A DNA stretch of 64,000 nucleotides from positions 378,920,166-378,984,165 of the forward strand of contig NC_080672.1 in NCBI RefSeq assembly GCF_030247195.1. The letters are read 5' to 3'. The first letter of the stretch is position 1, and every line of letters starts with the position of its first letter. The stretch comes from Topomyia yanbarensis (taxonomy: Eukaryota; Arthropoda; Insecta; Diptera; Culicidae). The translations under genes and the position numbers were made by a program. Positions 1 to 9,605 of this stretch are shown here, one piece after another. The notes beneath the pieces were generated by a model that searched no databases, was not told where the DNA came from, and saw only the letters and a list, made by a program, of their open reading frames with translations.

Positions 1-654
1 GACGGTCTAACCGGCTTGGAAAGCCCCGATCACTGTGTGAATAACACCCGTTAAGAGAAAAGGATCGGCAAGTGCCTGTTTCGCCCTGACTGGTTTATCC
101 AGTACGGCTAACCGTAAAGGAGTCATCCGACAGGCTGTCGTCGCGGGTCCGTGCTGCCTTGTGCAGTCCTTCATTCCGCCCGCTAATTACCAAGGACGAC
201 CCCGTGGCCTGTGGGCCCGCTTAAGATCGCCATCATCAGAACGCCAAAGCAGAGAACAAAAGCCTAAGACGCCAAAGCTGAAAATCCATTGTTTCCCCAC
301 TAATTTCCGACAACCTACCATCATCACGCCACCACGCCATCCGGAGACGAACCGACCAAAGAAGCAGCAGGAAAGGGTTCGAAGGAGTAGGAAGAAGAGA
401 AGTGTAGAGAGTGTAGAAAACGTGAGTAAATTATATACTATCTTGTTAAACTCGTAGTAGGTTTCCTCCCTGAACCCAGATCCGAAATTCCCCCACAACA
501 TAAGACGACCCTGGGACCCGAGGACCAAAAGAGGCCTTGCGTGCCCACCCCGGAACGCGTATACCAGGCGTTGGGGCTTTGAACCAGTTCCCTTCCGGAG
601 CTGGTTAACATCATCCTCGGGGGCTGAGAGCAGCCGCGTCCCAAAACGGTAACA
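1..654 (+). repeat. 5' LTR, truncated at the window start
   Basis: Directly repeated at 7782-8435 with no difference that I can see. The 3' copy extends 37 nt further left to TGTTAC, so this copy should begin before position 1. The right end is GTAACA at 649-654, the inverted partner of TGTTAC. The small frames inside the LTR are identical in both copies and have no recognisable product. An AT-rich TTATATA stretch near 429-435 could be a core promoter element, but this is not established. Confidence 0.93.
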
Positions 655-1102
655 TTTGGCGCCCAACTAAAATTTGATTACGTTTCCTAGGAGAAGAAGA
701 AATATTCGTAGAATATTTCTTCTTTCCAGTTGTGGGGGAGTTTTCGCGAATATTGCATTTTCCGCTCAAATTTAATTAGTTTTTTCCACGTGGTTGGTGT
801 AAGTTAGAATAATTCCCCTGATATAGCTGGTGAATCCACAGCCATTAAGCTCGCGATCGCGTTAGTTAGCCTTCAAGGAAAAAAAACAGAAAGATTCTTT
901 AAGAAATTTGGATCGAGTACCATTCGTATGTTTCTAACAGAGTAGATTGAGGTGATTCAAGTGCAAAAAAAACACAGGACTACTGGGGTTTCGGATAGTA
1001 CGACGTTCTTAGTTAGATCAACCCGCGTCACGCCCACCACCATTCAGACATTTATTCACTTGTGTTAACTTACTCGGTTGTGGCTTATAGTTATTAATCA
1101 AA
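655..1102 (+). other. Primer-binding site and untranslated leader
   Basis: Two bases after the LTR end lies TGGCGCCCAAC (657-667). It begins with TGG like nearly all retroelement primer-binding sites and matches the complement of a tRNA 3' end. Its first 11 bases agree with the Lys1,2-type PBS of some retroviruses, but the match stops there, so the primer tRNA is not certain. The rest, up to the gag ATG at 1103, shows no frame or repeat that I can support. Confidence 0.75.
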
Positions 1103-3247
1103 ATGCCGAGATTTTCCGGACCAGATCTTTATTCGTTATACCGTACCATGCGCGTCGATCATCTTGCTCCGGGCGAGCTCGACTATGAGCTGCTCCTTCG
1201 CGATATAGTAATCCCCGACGATCAATCGCGGTGCAAACGTCGGCGTCGGTTGAGTCAGATCCTACGAGAAGAAAAAGCAGGTCATGAGTTCCTTATCCAC
1301 TACGATATAGATCCAGAGCTGGATCTCGAAGCTTGCAGGACAATTTACAACGAAATCGTCCAAATTCTATCCTCTCAAGACAATAACAGTCATCGTTGCA
1401 AAGCAAGATTGCTCCATTTGGGACATCGAATGGTCCTGATTAAAAATCATTGCAGTGAAGATGTGCAGGCAAGAAGTAAAGAAGAATATACAAAAGTTCT
1501 CCAACTGTTTTCCGAATATTTTTGGGATGCGCACGGTCTTTTTGCGGACGGAGATCAGTCCTCTAGCAGTGGCGATTCACAATCAGCTGCCACTGCACCG
1601 AGAAATAAAACTTTACCCGCTAAACTTGGGGCAATCCCAAAACATATAAAACCAAAATACGTTACTAAGGAAGATTTCACCTCTGCCATGAGAGAAATCG
1701 GGGACTTATTCAAAAACTTATCTAGCGAGTTGAAGGACTTGAAAGCGGATTTACGTCCAGTATCTCGTTCCACATCACCGCTACTAAAAGATAACGAAAT
1801 TTCAGACATTTTGCACGACACTCCATTGTCAGCATCCGCTGGTCATGGGAAAAATCGCTCGAGTAACAGAGTAGATTTTATCGACGGCGTACCGCGTCCT
1901 TCTCTCAGTTCAACCTGTATAGTAACTACCGCTGTGAGTCAGAGCATATCATTTCCCCCACTTAAACCAAAATGTAGCAGCGAATATGTTATTAATCAGC
2001 CCTACAGCCTTCCTCCAAAAAGCCCTCCACTAGAAAGCACCCAGTTTTCATCTAATTATGGCCTTCCTAAACCACCCGCGACACGGCACGATGTTCTCAT
2101 GGGCAGGCCCTCTGCGCAATATACCCCATGGGCCGAACCAGATCGGATATTGTTTAACCCGTTGGCAAACTCGGCCGCTTCGTTCGCAAACCCTCCCACT
2201 ACTCAAATTTCACAATTCGTTCCATACGACTTTCGACCTCTGGAAATTCCACCAATTAATCCACACCGCTTTGAAACTCAAGCTCGTAAAGTGGTTCCCG
2301 TTTCGCAATGGAAAATTCAAAAATATAAAGCTGATGATCAGGGACTAGGAATGAATGAGTTTCTGGACAACGTGACTCAGCTAGCAATCTCTGAGCATGT
2401 TTCCGAGGCTGACCTGTTCGATTCGGCAATTCATCTTTTCGATGGGCCAGCTTTGAACTGGTATACGGCTATGAGAAGCCAACACCGTCTAGCGAATTGG
2501 ATGGATCTGGTTGTCCAACTTCGTTCGGCCTTTCGTCACCCTGACTTAGATGCGGTTTTGCGTGTTAAAATATATCAAAATCGCCAACAGCGTAACGAGA
2601 CATTTCAGCAGTATTATCTACAGATGGAGAAGTTATTTAGGAGCATGTCACAGCCAATGGCTGATATTGACAAGCTCGAAGTTTTGAAAATGAACTTGAG
2701 ATACGACTACAGAAAGTTACTCGTGGGAAAACAAATCACTACACTGACGGGACTAGTGTCACTAGGAAACGACCTAGACGCAGCCGACTCATCTGCTTTC
2801 GCCAGAGTATTCGGTACCCAGAAAAAGGAATCCTGCGTCATTACCACCCACTATAACCCCAAGGGTAACAATGAACAGTACTCCAGAACATTTCACAATA
2901 GAAACCAACAAAAACCAAACATGAAACCAAATGAGCAGAGTAAATACACCAAGCAAAAGTTTGAGGATCGACCTCGAAACATAGATCAGAAAGAGCCAAC
3001 CCCGGGGACATCTAAGATTAAATCAAATGAGCCCGCAAAAAGTGGACCTAATAGAACAGATGCATTTGCTAAATTGGTGAGTAATTATAAACCTCCTATC
3101 CACGGCGAATGTTTCAATTGCCTAGAGGACCATAATGTAGGCGAGTGTCCTTTGCCGAGAAGATTTTATTGTAAGGTGTGCGCTTTTCCAGGAGTCGAGT
3201 TCAAATCGTGCCCCTATTGTAAAAAAAACTCTCAAAGGGAATCCTAA
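1103..3247 (+). CDS. gag: Gag polyprotein of the Ty3/gypsy element (714 aa)
   Basis: Structural protein that would assemble the retrotransposon particle and package its RNA. The ATG at 1103 has a favourable CAAA context and opens a 714-codon frame ending TAA at 3245-3247. Residues about 150-390 are Ser/Pro/Asn-rich and probably disordered. Residues about 403-560 are the capsid-like retrotrans_gag domain, with Trp403, the NW at 465-466 and an R-Q-x-x-N-E-T-F-x-x-Y stretch typical of the family. The C-terminus has Cys670-x2-Cys673-x3-His677-x4-Cys682, one residue shorter than the canonical knuckle. It is followed by two CxxC pairs (690/693 and 703/706), a likely nucleic-acid-binding module. The frame is intact. 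Its last codons contain the A AAA AAC heptamer used to enter pol. Confidence 0.92.
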   Translation: MPRFSGPDLYSLYRTMRVDHLAPGELDYELLLRDIVIPDDQSRCKRRRRLSQILREEKAGHEFLIHYDIDPELDLEACRTIYNEIVQILSSQDNNSHRCKARLLHLGHRMVLIKNHCSEDVQARSKEEYTKVLQLFSEYFWDAHGLFADGDQSSSSGDSQSAATAPRNKTLPAKLGAIPKHIKPKYVTKEDFTSAMREIGDLFKNLSSELKDLKADLRPVSRSTSPLLKDNEISDILHDTPLSASAGHGKNRSSNRVDFIDGVPRPSLSSTCIVTTAVSQSISFPPLKPKCSSEYVINQPYSLPPKSPPLESTQFSSNYGLPKPPATRHDVLMGRPSAQYTPWAEPDRILFNPLANSAASFANPPTTQISQFVPYDFRPLEIPPINPHRFETQARKVVPVSQWKIQKYKADDQGLGMNEFLDNVTQLAISEHVSEADLFDSAIHLFDGPALNWYTAMRSQHRLANWMDLVVQLRSAFRHPDLDAVLRVKIYQNRQQRNETFQQYYLQMEKLFRSMSQPMADIDKLEVLKMNLRYDYRKLLVGKQITTLTGLVSLGNDLDAADSSAFARVFGTQKKESCVITTHYNPKGNNEQYSRTFHNRNQQKPNMKPNEQSKYTKQKFEDRPRNIDQKEPTPGTSKIKSNEPAKSGPNRTDAFAKLVSNYKPPIHGECFNCLEDHNVGECPLPRRFYCKVCAFPGVEFKSCPYCKKNSQRES
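3221..3229 (+). promoter_or_regulatory. Putative -1 ribosomal frameshift site (A AAA AAC) between gag and pol
   Basis: In gag frame the codons are AAA AAA AAC (3221-3229), so the heptamer 3223-3229 reads A AAA AAC in exact X XXY YYZ phase. The pol frame is -1 relative to gag and its last upstream stop is TAA at 3220-3222. Pol therefore opens at the first base of the heptamer. Gag stops 16 nt after the heptamer. The same heptamer drives -1 shifting in several retroviruses. I could not identify a convincing downstream stem-loop by eye. Confidence 0.75.
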
Positions 3248-5793
3248 AGTCGTTGGATCCTCAAGATACGCCCCTCCATAATTCTTTTCAAAGTCTGCTT
3301 TCAGAACTCCCGAACCATTACTGTCCAAACGTCCACGAAAACGATAATGAAGGTTCACCAAGACAAGTTAATAAAATTACGTTGACTTCGCCTGACGGCA
3401 CCGACGACCGTCCGCACATACAATTAAAGCTTTTTGACATCTCTATTTGTGCACTGCTGGATAGTGGAAGTCATCGTACGATGTTCAACTCTAAGGTATT
3501 TAAGACACTGCGTGGCGTAAGACTAAGACCCTTGAATGAACCACTCGAACTCGTGACGGCCAGCGGGGACTCATTAACCATTGCTGGGGAAGTATCCGTT
3601 CCATATTCGTTCGAAGGACGAACACGAGTCATACCCACGTTGGTTGTTCCTGAACTGACGAATGATTTCATCTGTGGAATAGACTTCTGGCGGACTTTTG
3701 GAATCCGTCCTACAGTAGCCACGTGTTCGTTAGCTACGAGTAGATCAGCTTCAACTGAACAGTTTGATGGTCCGATTGTTTTGACAGACACGCAAAAGCA
3801 AATGCTAGAGCAGGTTAAAAAGTCTTTTAAAGTGGCGACTCCAGACAAATTGGACACCACTCCCCTTATTGAACATGAAATCAATATAATGTTTCAACAC
3901 AAGTCTGAAAAACCTGTGCGCCAATATCCCTACCCTATTGCCCCAAAAATACAAGAGGGCCTCTTTGCCGAAGTCGATCGTTTGCTAGCGCGAGGGATAA
4001 TAGAAGAATCCAATTCCGACTGGTCGCTGAACATCGTTCCTATTCGGAAAACATCCGGGGATATACGACTGTGCCTTGACGCCCGCAAACTCAACGAGCG
4101 AACGAGCCGTGATGGTTATCCTCTTCCCCACCCCGGACGCATACTGGGTCGACTACCTCGGGCGCGGTATTTGAGTACAATTGATCTCACTGAAGCTTTC
4201 CTTCAAATTCCCTTGTCCCGGGCTTCGCGTAAATACTGTGCGTTCAGTGTTCAAGGGAAAGGAATGTATCAATTCACTCGTCTCCCTTTCGGGCTTATAA
4301 ACAGCCCCGCTACCCTTGCGAGGTTGATGAACCGAGTTTTGGGACAGAGTGTCTTGGAGCCAAACGTCTTTGTGTACTTAGACGATATCGTCATAGTTAC
4401 AGAGACGTTTGAAGAGCACATTCGACTACTCCAAGAAGTAGCGAGACGCTTACGAGAAGCTAATTTATCTATTAAGCTTGAAAAATCCCATTTTTGTCGA
4501 CCAGAAATTCCCTTCTTAGGATATATCCTGTCTTCTCAGGGTTTGCAGACAAATCCCGAAAAGATCAGACCTGTTGTTGAGTATGAGCGCCCAACTACCG
4601 TAACAAAGCTACGACGATTCATGGGTATGGCTAACTATTATCGACGATTTATAGCCGATTTTAGTCGTATCACTGCCCCCCTTTCAGAACTTTTAAAAAC
4701 TAACATAAAAAACCTGAAATGGACTCCGGCAGCAGAAGAGGCATTTCAAAATATAAAAGAAAAGCTCATAACCGCACCCATCCTAAGAAGCCCCGATTTC
4801 GACTTTGAATTTCTCATTCATACGGACGCTAGCGATCATGCTATTGCGGGTGTCCTAACACAAAACGTCGATAACCGTGAATATGTAATCGAATACTTTT
4901 CGAAAAAGTTGACCACACCGGAGCGAAACTACCATGCCACCGAGAAAGAGGGACTGGCCGCTCTACTGTCGATTGAACACTTCCGTGGGTTTGTTGAAGG
5001 TAGTCACTTCACCCTGGTAACGGATTCATCGGCACTGACTTTTATAATGCGCACAAAGTGGAAAACGTCATCTAGATTAAGCCGTTGGAGCTTAACTCTC
5101 CAACAGTACGACTTAACCATTCAGCATCGTCGTGGCAGGGATAACGTGGTGCCAGACGCCCTCTCCCGAAGTGTGGCCGCGATCTCGGCAAAATCTGACT
5201 CAGATTGGTTCAATAATCTGAAACAAAAGGTTTCGGAATGTCCCGAAAATTATCCTGACTTCCGTATTCAGAATGATCAATTGATGAAATTCGTATTTTC
5301 CAACGAGATTTCTGACCCTAGATTTGATTGGAAAATAATACCAAGCCCAGAATCAAGAAAATTAATTATTACTTCGGCTCATGATCACTGTATGCATATT
5401 GGCATTGACAAAACTACAGCTAAAATCCGACAACAATATTTCTGGCCCAAAATGACCAGCGATATCCGTACACATGTACAAAAGTGCAACGTCTGCAAGG
5501 AAATAAAGCCTTCGAGTGTACCCACGGTTCCATTAATGGGAGATATGCGTATTTCCAGCCACCCGTGGCAGATTATAACACTGGATTATATCGGTCCTTT
5601 GCCCAGAACTCGATCTGGAAAACAATATATCCTAGTGATAATGGATTTATTTAGCAAATGGACCCAACTGCATGCCTTCCCGAGCATATCGGTAGTTACC
5701 CTGAAAACGGTTTTACGGGACCATTGGTTTTACCGCAACTCTATACCATCGATCCTCTTAACCGATAACGCAAGCACATTTTTATCGAAATAA
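3223..5793 (+). CDS. pol: Pol polyprotein, protease-RT-RNase H-integrase core, ended by an in-frame stop
   Basis: The open frame runs from 3223 (entered by -1 shift) to TAA at 5791-5793. There is no ATG near the start; the nearest initiator-like codon is TTG at 3253, from which residues are numbered here. Protease: Asp-Ser-Gly at 70-72. Reverse transcriptase: Asp311 in the ID-L motif and Tyr-Leu-Asp-Asp at 375-378. RNase H: Asp525, the TEKE motif at 563-566, Asp591 and Asp635. Integrase zinc domain: His710-x4-His715-x29-Cys745-x2-Cys748. Integrase catalytic Asp778 and Asp838. The stop comes nine codons after Asp838, before the catalytic Glu. A protein made from this copy would lack a functional integrase core, while the upstream domains look intact. 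Confidence 0.93.
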   Translation, partial: KKLSKGILKSLDPQDTPLHNSFQSLLSELPNHYCPNVHENDNEGSPRQVNKITLTSPDGTDDRPHIQLKLFDISICALLDSGSHRTMFNSKVFKTLRGVRLRPLNEPLELVTASGDSLTIAGEVSVPYSFEGRTRVIPTLVVPELTNDFICGIDFWRTFGIRPTVATCSLATSRSASTEQFDGPIVLTDTQKQMLEQVKKSFKVATPDKLDTTPLIEHEINIMFQHKSEKPVRQYPYPIAPKIQEGLFAEVDRLLARGIIEESNSDWSLNIVPIRKTSGDIRLCLDARKLNERTSRDGYPLPHPGRILGRLPRARYLSTIDLTEAFLQIPLSRASRKYCAFSVQGKGMYQFTRLPFGLINSPATLARLMNRVLGQSVLEPNVFVYLDDIVIVTETFEEHIRLLQEVARRLREANLSIKLEKSHFCRPEIPFLGYILSSQGLQTNPEKIRPVVEYERPTTVTKLRRFMGMANYYRRFIADFSRITAPLSELLKTNIKNLKWTPAAEEAFQNIKEKLITAPILRSPDFDFEFLIHTDASDHAIAGVLTQNVDNREYVIEYFSKKLTTPERNYHATEKEGLAALLSIEHFRGFVEGSHFTLVTDSSALTFIMRTKWKTSSRLSRWSLTLQQYDLTIQHRRGRDNVVPDALSRSVAAISAKSDSDWFNNLKQKVSECPENYPDFRIQNDQLMKFVFSNEISDPRFDWKIIPSPESRKLIITSAHDHCMHIGIDKTTAKIRQQYFWPKMTSDIRTHVQKCNVCKEIKPSSVPTVPLMGDMRISSHPWQIITLDYIGPLPRTRSGKQYILVIMDLFSKWTQLHAFPSISVVTLKTVLRDHWFYRNSIPSILLTDNASTFLSK

Positions 5794-6408
5794 TTCGGCG
5801 CTTTACTGAATCAATTCGGAGTGAAACACTGGCTTACGTCCAGATACCACTCCCAAGCGAATCCAGTGGAACGCGTAAATCGCTCGATCAATACTGCTCT
5901 GCGTTCCTATGCTAGGGAAGATCAACGGTCTTGGGACACCCGATTGTCAGAGATCGAGTTGGTACTCAATTCGACAGTCCACGCGTCTACAGGCTTTAGT
6001 CCATTCTATGTAACAAGAGGGGAGGAAGCAATATTAAAAGGAACCGACCATGATCAATTCCAAAACGACGACGAGCAGTCTTTAGAGGCACGTATGGCCC
6101 GGATTAAAGAAAACACCCCGAAAATTTTCGATCTTGTGACTAAACATCTCGCCAAGGCGCATGAAACATCCACCCGCAATTACAACTTACGTCATCGTAA
6201 GGCGGCGAATCAATTCGAAGTTGGAATCAAAGTATATAAACGCAATACTAAGCAATCCAATGCGAATGAACATTACAATGCAAAATTGGGTGCACAATAT
6301 TTACCTTGCACCGTACTAGCTCGACATGGATCGTCCTCGTATGAATTGGCAGACTCATCGGGCCGTAACATTGGGGTTTGGTCGGCCAATCTATTGAAAC
6401 CCGCATAA
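5794..6408 (+). pseudogene. Integrase C-terminal part of pol, separated by the in-frame stop
   Basis: This continues the same reading frame as pol directly after the TAA at 5791-5793, with no frameshift, and runs open to TAA at 6406-6408. It holds the third catalytic acid (GAA, 5869-5871) inside a YHSQANPVER motif, 34 residues after the second aspartate when the stop is counted as a position. It then carries an ERVNR-type helix and a C-terminal SH3-like/GPY-F-type region (about 6230-6400). No chromodomain is recognisable. Without readthrough this segment is not translated. Confidence 0.88.
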
Positions 6409-7744
6409 AGTTCCTAAAAAAAAAAACATAAATGTATTTAATTTTAGAAGGGCATCGGCCCATTGCACTTTATCGTTCCCGGTCTCTGCAGCGACGACGT
6501 ATGGGGAACAAAGAAACGTGGTGACAATGGACTCATGACCACCGCTCATATTAGATCAATAGGAATGTGGTACTTACCGTCTATTCTGATCCCCGCTTTC
6601 AGACTCATCTTAAACACTTTCCGCGGAGTGTTAGGGCTCGGTTCTGCTTTGGGGCCTTCGAGACCAATATCAGGTACTACTTTACCTATAATTGAGTATA
6701 AGAGCCATCAAATGTATCTCACGGTAAACGCGTCAATCGTGATCCGCACTAATCGAGTGGTATCCTTATACTAAGGTTGGAAGACGTTCCGACTGATAAC
6801 GATTGCTTCGCGAAATATGATTGATATCCGAATAATAATTTACTCGGAACCCGAAGAGTAGGGAAATTATAGGGTCGACCCAACTCATCTCAATATTCGA
6901 GCAGTTTCACTAGGGATCACAGAATGCAACGGAGTATATTTTTTCAGTGTATGACTGATCGTACGGGACTTCCTCTGTTGATCGGGAACCGAGACATGCC
7001 GGTTTGAGGGAAAGCAAAATAAAATAATTTTGATTAGGTAGATTAGTTGGACACGCGTCTCTCGTCGGTGCACGTCAGCTTGATCGATTGCTAATGATCT
7101 GTCGCGCGCGATCGTTTTAGGCAACTGGAGTAGGTGTTTAAAAAAATATAGTAGATTTAATTTAAGTTCGTTGTTTGTTCGAATCAAGCAGTAAGATAAG
7201 TGTTTTCTTTTTGTATAATGCATGAGATTTTCGTTGAAAGAGGTAGTGGTACTCGTGGTAATGATTCTGAAGGAAGTTTTCTGTTTTTGTAGAGCGTTAA
7301 GTGTGTGATATGATACAAAAGCGATGGTGCGTGGATACAACAGCTAGATCGCAAGGTATTAGTAAAGTTTATAAAAAAGGAGTTTCATTTAAGGAAACGT
7401 CCTTTTTTCACCAACCGCGGGCGGATTGTAACCGTTTAAGTTACAAATGCAAATATAATGAGTGTCTGTGTTTGGGGAAAAACCAATAAATGAAACGATA
7501 AGAAGTGAGTGGAAAAGCAGAGAATAGGTGATAGACAGGATATTTTAGAACCCTATTGGGCGAGTTTCTTTGGCTGTGGGGTGTAGGAAAATGTAGGAGA
7601 ATTTGGTTGTCGGAGTTGGTAAAAAGAAGGTGGAAAATGAAAAGGAAGCGGAAAAGATGGAAAGTGGAACAAAGATAGGTTGGTGATGTGTTGGCGATGG
7701 GCGAGAAGCTCTCTTGGGTTTTGACCGTGGAAGAAGACACACCT
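6409..7744 (+). other. Long non-coding region between pol and 3' LTR; no env
   Basis: About 1.3 kb with only short frames. The longest (6463-6774, 103 codons) has no signal peptide, no furin-type RxKR site and no similarity that I recognise. A poly-A run lies at 6417-6427, just after pol. The purine-rich stretch at 7629-7669 and the shorter GTGGAAGAAGA at 7727-7737, eight bases before the LTR, are the best polypurine-tract candidates. Neither abuts the LTR, so the priming site is unclear. Confidence 0.7.
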
Positions 7745-8435
7745 TGTTACGCTATTAAGTTGAAGTTGTTAGAAAATATTGGACGGTCTAACCGGCTTGG
7801 AAAGCCCCGATCACTGTGTGAATAACACCCGTTAAGAGAAAAGGATCGGCAAGTGCCTGTTTCGCCCTGACTGGTTTATCCAGTACGGCTAACCGTAAAG
7901 GAGTCATCCGACAGGCTGTCGTCGCGGGTCCGTGCTGCCTTGTGCAGTCCTTCATTCCGCCCGCTAATTACCAAGGACGACCCCGTGGCCTGTGGGCCCG
8001 CTTAAGATCGCCATCATCAGAACGCCAAAGCAGAGAACAAAAGCCTAAGACGCCAAAGCTGAAAATCCATTGTTTCCCCACTAATTTCCGACAACCTACC
8101 ATCATCACGCCACCACGCCATCCGGAGACGAACCGACCAAAGAAGCAGCAGGAAAGGGTTCGAAGGAGTAGGAAGAAGAGAAGTGTAGAGAGTGTAGAAA
8201 ACGTGAGTAAATTATATACTATCTTGTTAAACTCGTAGTAGGTTTCCTCCCTGAACCCAGATCCGAAATTCCCCCACAACATAAGACGACCCTGGGACCC
8301 GAGGACCAAAAGAGGCCTTGCGTGCCCACCCCGGAACGCGTATACCAGGCGTTGGGGCTTTGAACCAGTTCCCTTCCGGAGCTGGTTAACATCATCCTCG
8401 GGGGCTGAGAGCAGCCGCGTCCCAAAACGGTAACA
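7745..8435 (+). repeat. 3' LTR, 691 bp, TGTTAC...GTAACA
   Basis: Identity with the window start begins at 7782. Extending left to the nearest TG gives TGTTAC at 7745, which is the exact inverted complement of GTAACA at 8430-8435. LTRs of this class typically end in a short TG..CA inverted repeat, so I place the ends there. The 4-5 bases after it (TCAG/G, 8436-8440) would be the right target-site duplication; its partner lies outside the window. Confidence 0.88.
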
Positions 8436-9605
8436 TCAGGTAAATCCGAATTCGCCCGGAAGAATCCACTAGATTATTTTGCAATTTTGCGTTGTCCTTT
8501 TCTCTACCGGGAATCGTCCAGCATCCAGTCCTCGTAAACATCATCCTCGGGTTGCAGGCCCTAATTGTTAAGGAGGGCCCCTCTTGGCGTTGTCAAATGT
8601 TATTTTAAAAGTGCCATTTGGGTTTACTTTACCCCATTGAACCTTCGCTTCAATGGATCAATGTTCCTCACAAAGATTCTCGAAAGAAACTGAAGTGTGA
8701 TTTCACACCCCGTGTTTGTTTACTGTGGAGTAGAGCAAAGCTCGCTCGGGTTATCCTTCACAGCGAGAGTGGCTGGTGCTTTTAGATTCTTTGTGAATAT
8801 CCGAGGAAGCGAAGTACTACACCCAACTAAACCAACAAAACTGTTAACAATTGCAAAAACATACAACTAAATGTGAACGGCACAGAAAGGTGGAGTGCTT
8901 TACCAAAACATTACACTCTACGGTGAATGTGAAGAAAATAAGATATTTTTCCTCCTAGTGCTACGAGCTACTTAAGAAATAAAACAGTGCACATTTTAAG
9001 CGATTTATACAATAAAAAGCAATGGAAGCGCTCCAAATTTCTGTCGAGTGATAACTTTAATTCGAAATTCTAATTGATTTCAACGTATACCCATGTGTCT
9101 CTTGAAGTCTATCCCCTGCTCAGTAAAACTCTGTTGGTCAAAGTACTATTAGAGGCCTGGTCAAAGTACTATTAGAACCCTACCTCTATTTGAGAGCTCA
9201 ATTGGCCAGATGAGTCATCAAAAACTCTTGATAAACTTAAATTAATTCGAAATTAATTCCAAAACTTTAATTTAAAATTCAATATATTTGGTTTTCCGTT
9301 CATCGTTACAAAACCCATAAAAAATAATTTTCAGATACGAGATGATACCGATACGTTTTTGTCAAGGGACCGTAATCAAATGACGTAGCTTTTTTCGGCG
9401 ATTTTCGACTACCAATTTCCAAAGGGAAAGAGACCAGGGATGGGGAAAAATAAATACAATTCTTTCAAATACGGCCTTTTATCAACATTTTCATTATAAC
9501 AGGTGTGCTAATAAACACAAATAAGAGAACAATTCATGTTTTTATAGGGTTATGAGTGCTTTCGAAACCAGCATAGCGTAGAATCCAACCACAACCCTTA
9601 TATGA
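8436..9605. other. Unassigned flank with no gene
   Basis: No coding frame or recognised element. Two small items stand out. AACATCATCCTCGGG (8537-8551) repeats 15 bases of the adjacent LTR (8388-8402). An 18-base unit (9136-9153) recurs at 9159-9176 with a 23-bp period. Confidence 0.5.

Larger units (their letters stand above)
1..8435 (+). mobile_element. Ty3/gypsy LTR retrotransposon, nearly complete (5' LTR cut by window edge)
   Basis: Two long direct repeats (1-654 and 7782-8435, offset 7781) flank a primer-binding site, a gag frame and a pol frame in the order protease, reverse transcriptase, RNase H, integrase. That order defines Ty3/gypsy (Metaviridae-type) elements. The 3' LTR can be bounded as TGTTAC...GTAACA (7745-8435), so the window starts about 36 nt inside the 5' LTR and the left target-site duplication is not visible. 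No env-like frame lies between pol and the 3' LTR. The LTR copies look identical where both are visible, so insertion is recent. Even so, pol carries an in-frame stop at 5791-5793. Lineage within Ty3/gypsy is uncertain; the gag zinc region and the QANPVER integrase motif recall insect mdg3-like elements, but that is memory-based. Confidence 0.95.

Noticed and set aside
161..457. 98-codon frame inside the LTR, identical at 7942-8238
   Set aside because: Its duplication simply reflects the two LTRs. Composition and lack of any motif argue against a protein, and gag has its own ATG downstream.
3253..3255. TTG as an independent pol start
   Set aside because: The frame is open back to the slippery heptamer at 3223, and frameshift entry explains expression without a non-AUG start.
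6463..6774. 103-codon frame after pol as a possible env
   Set aside because: Too short, with no signal peptide, cleavage site or C-terminal membrane anchor of the env type.
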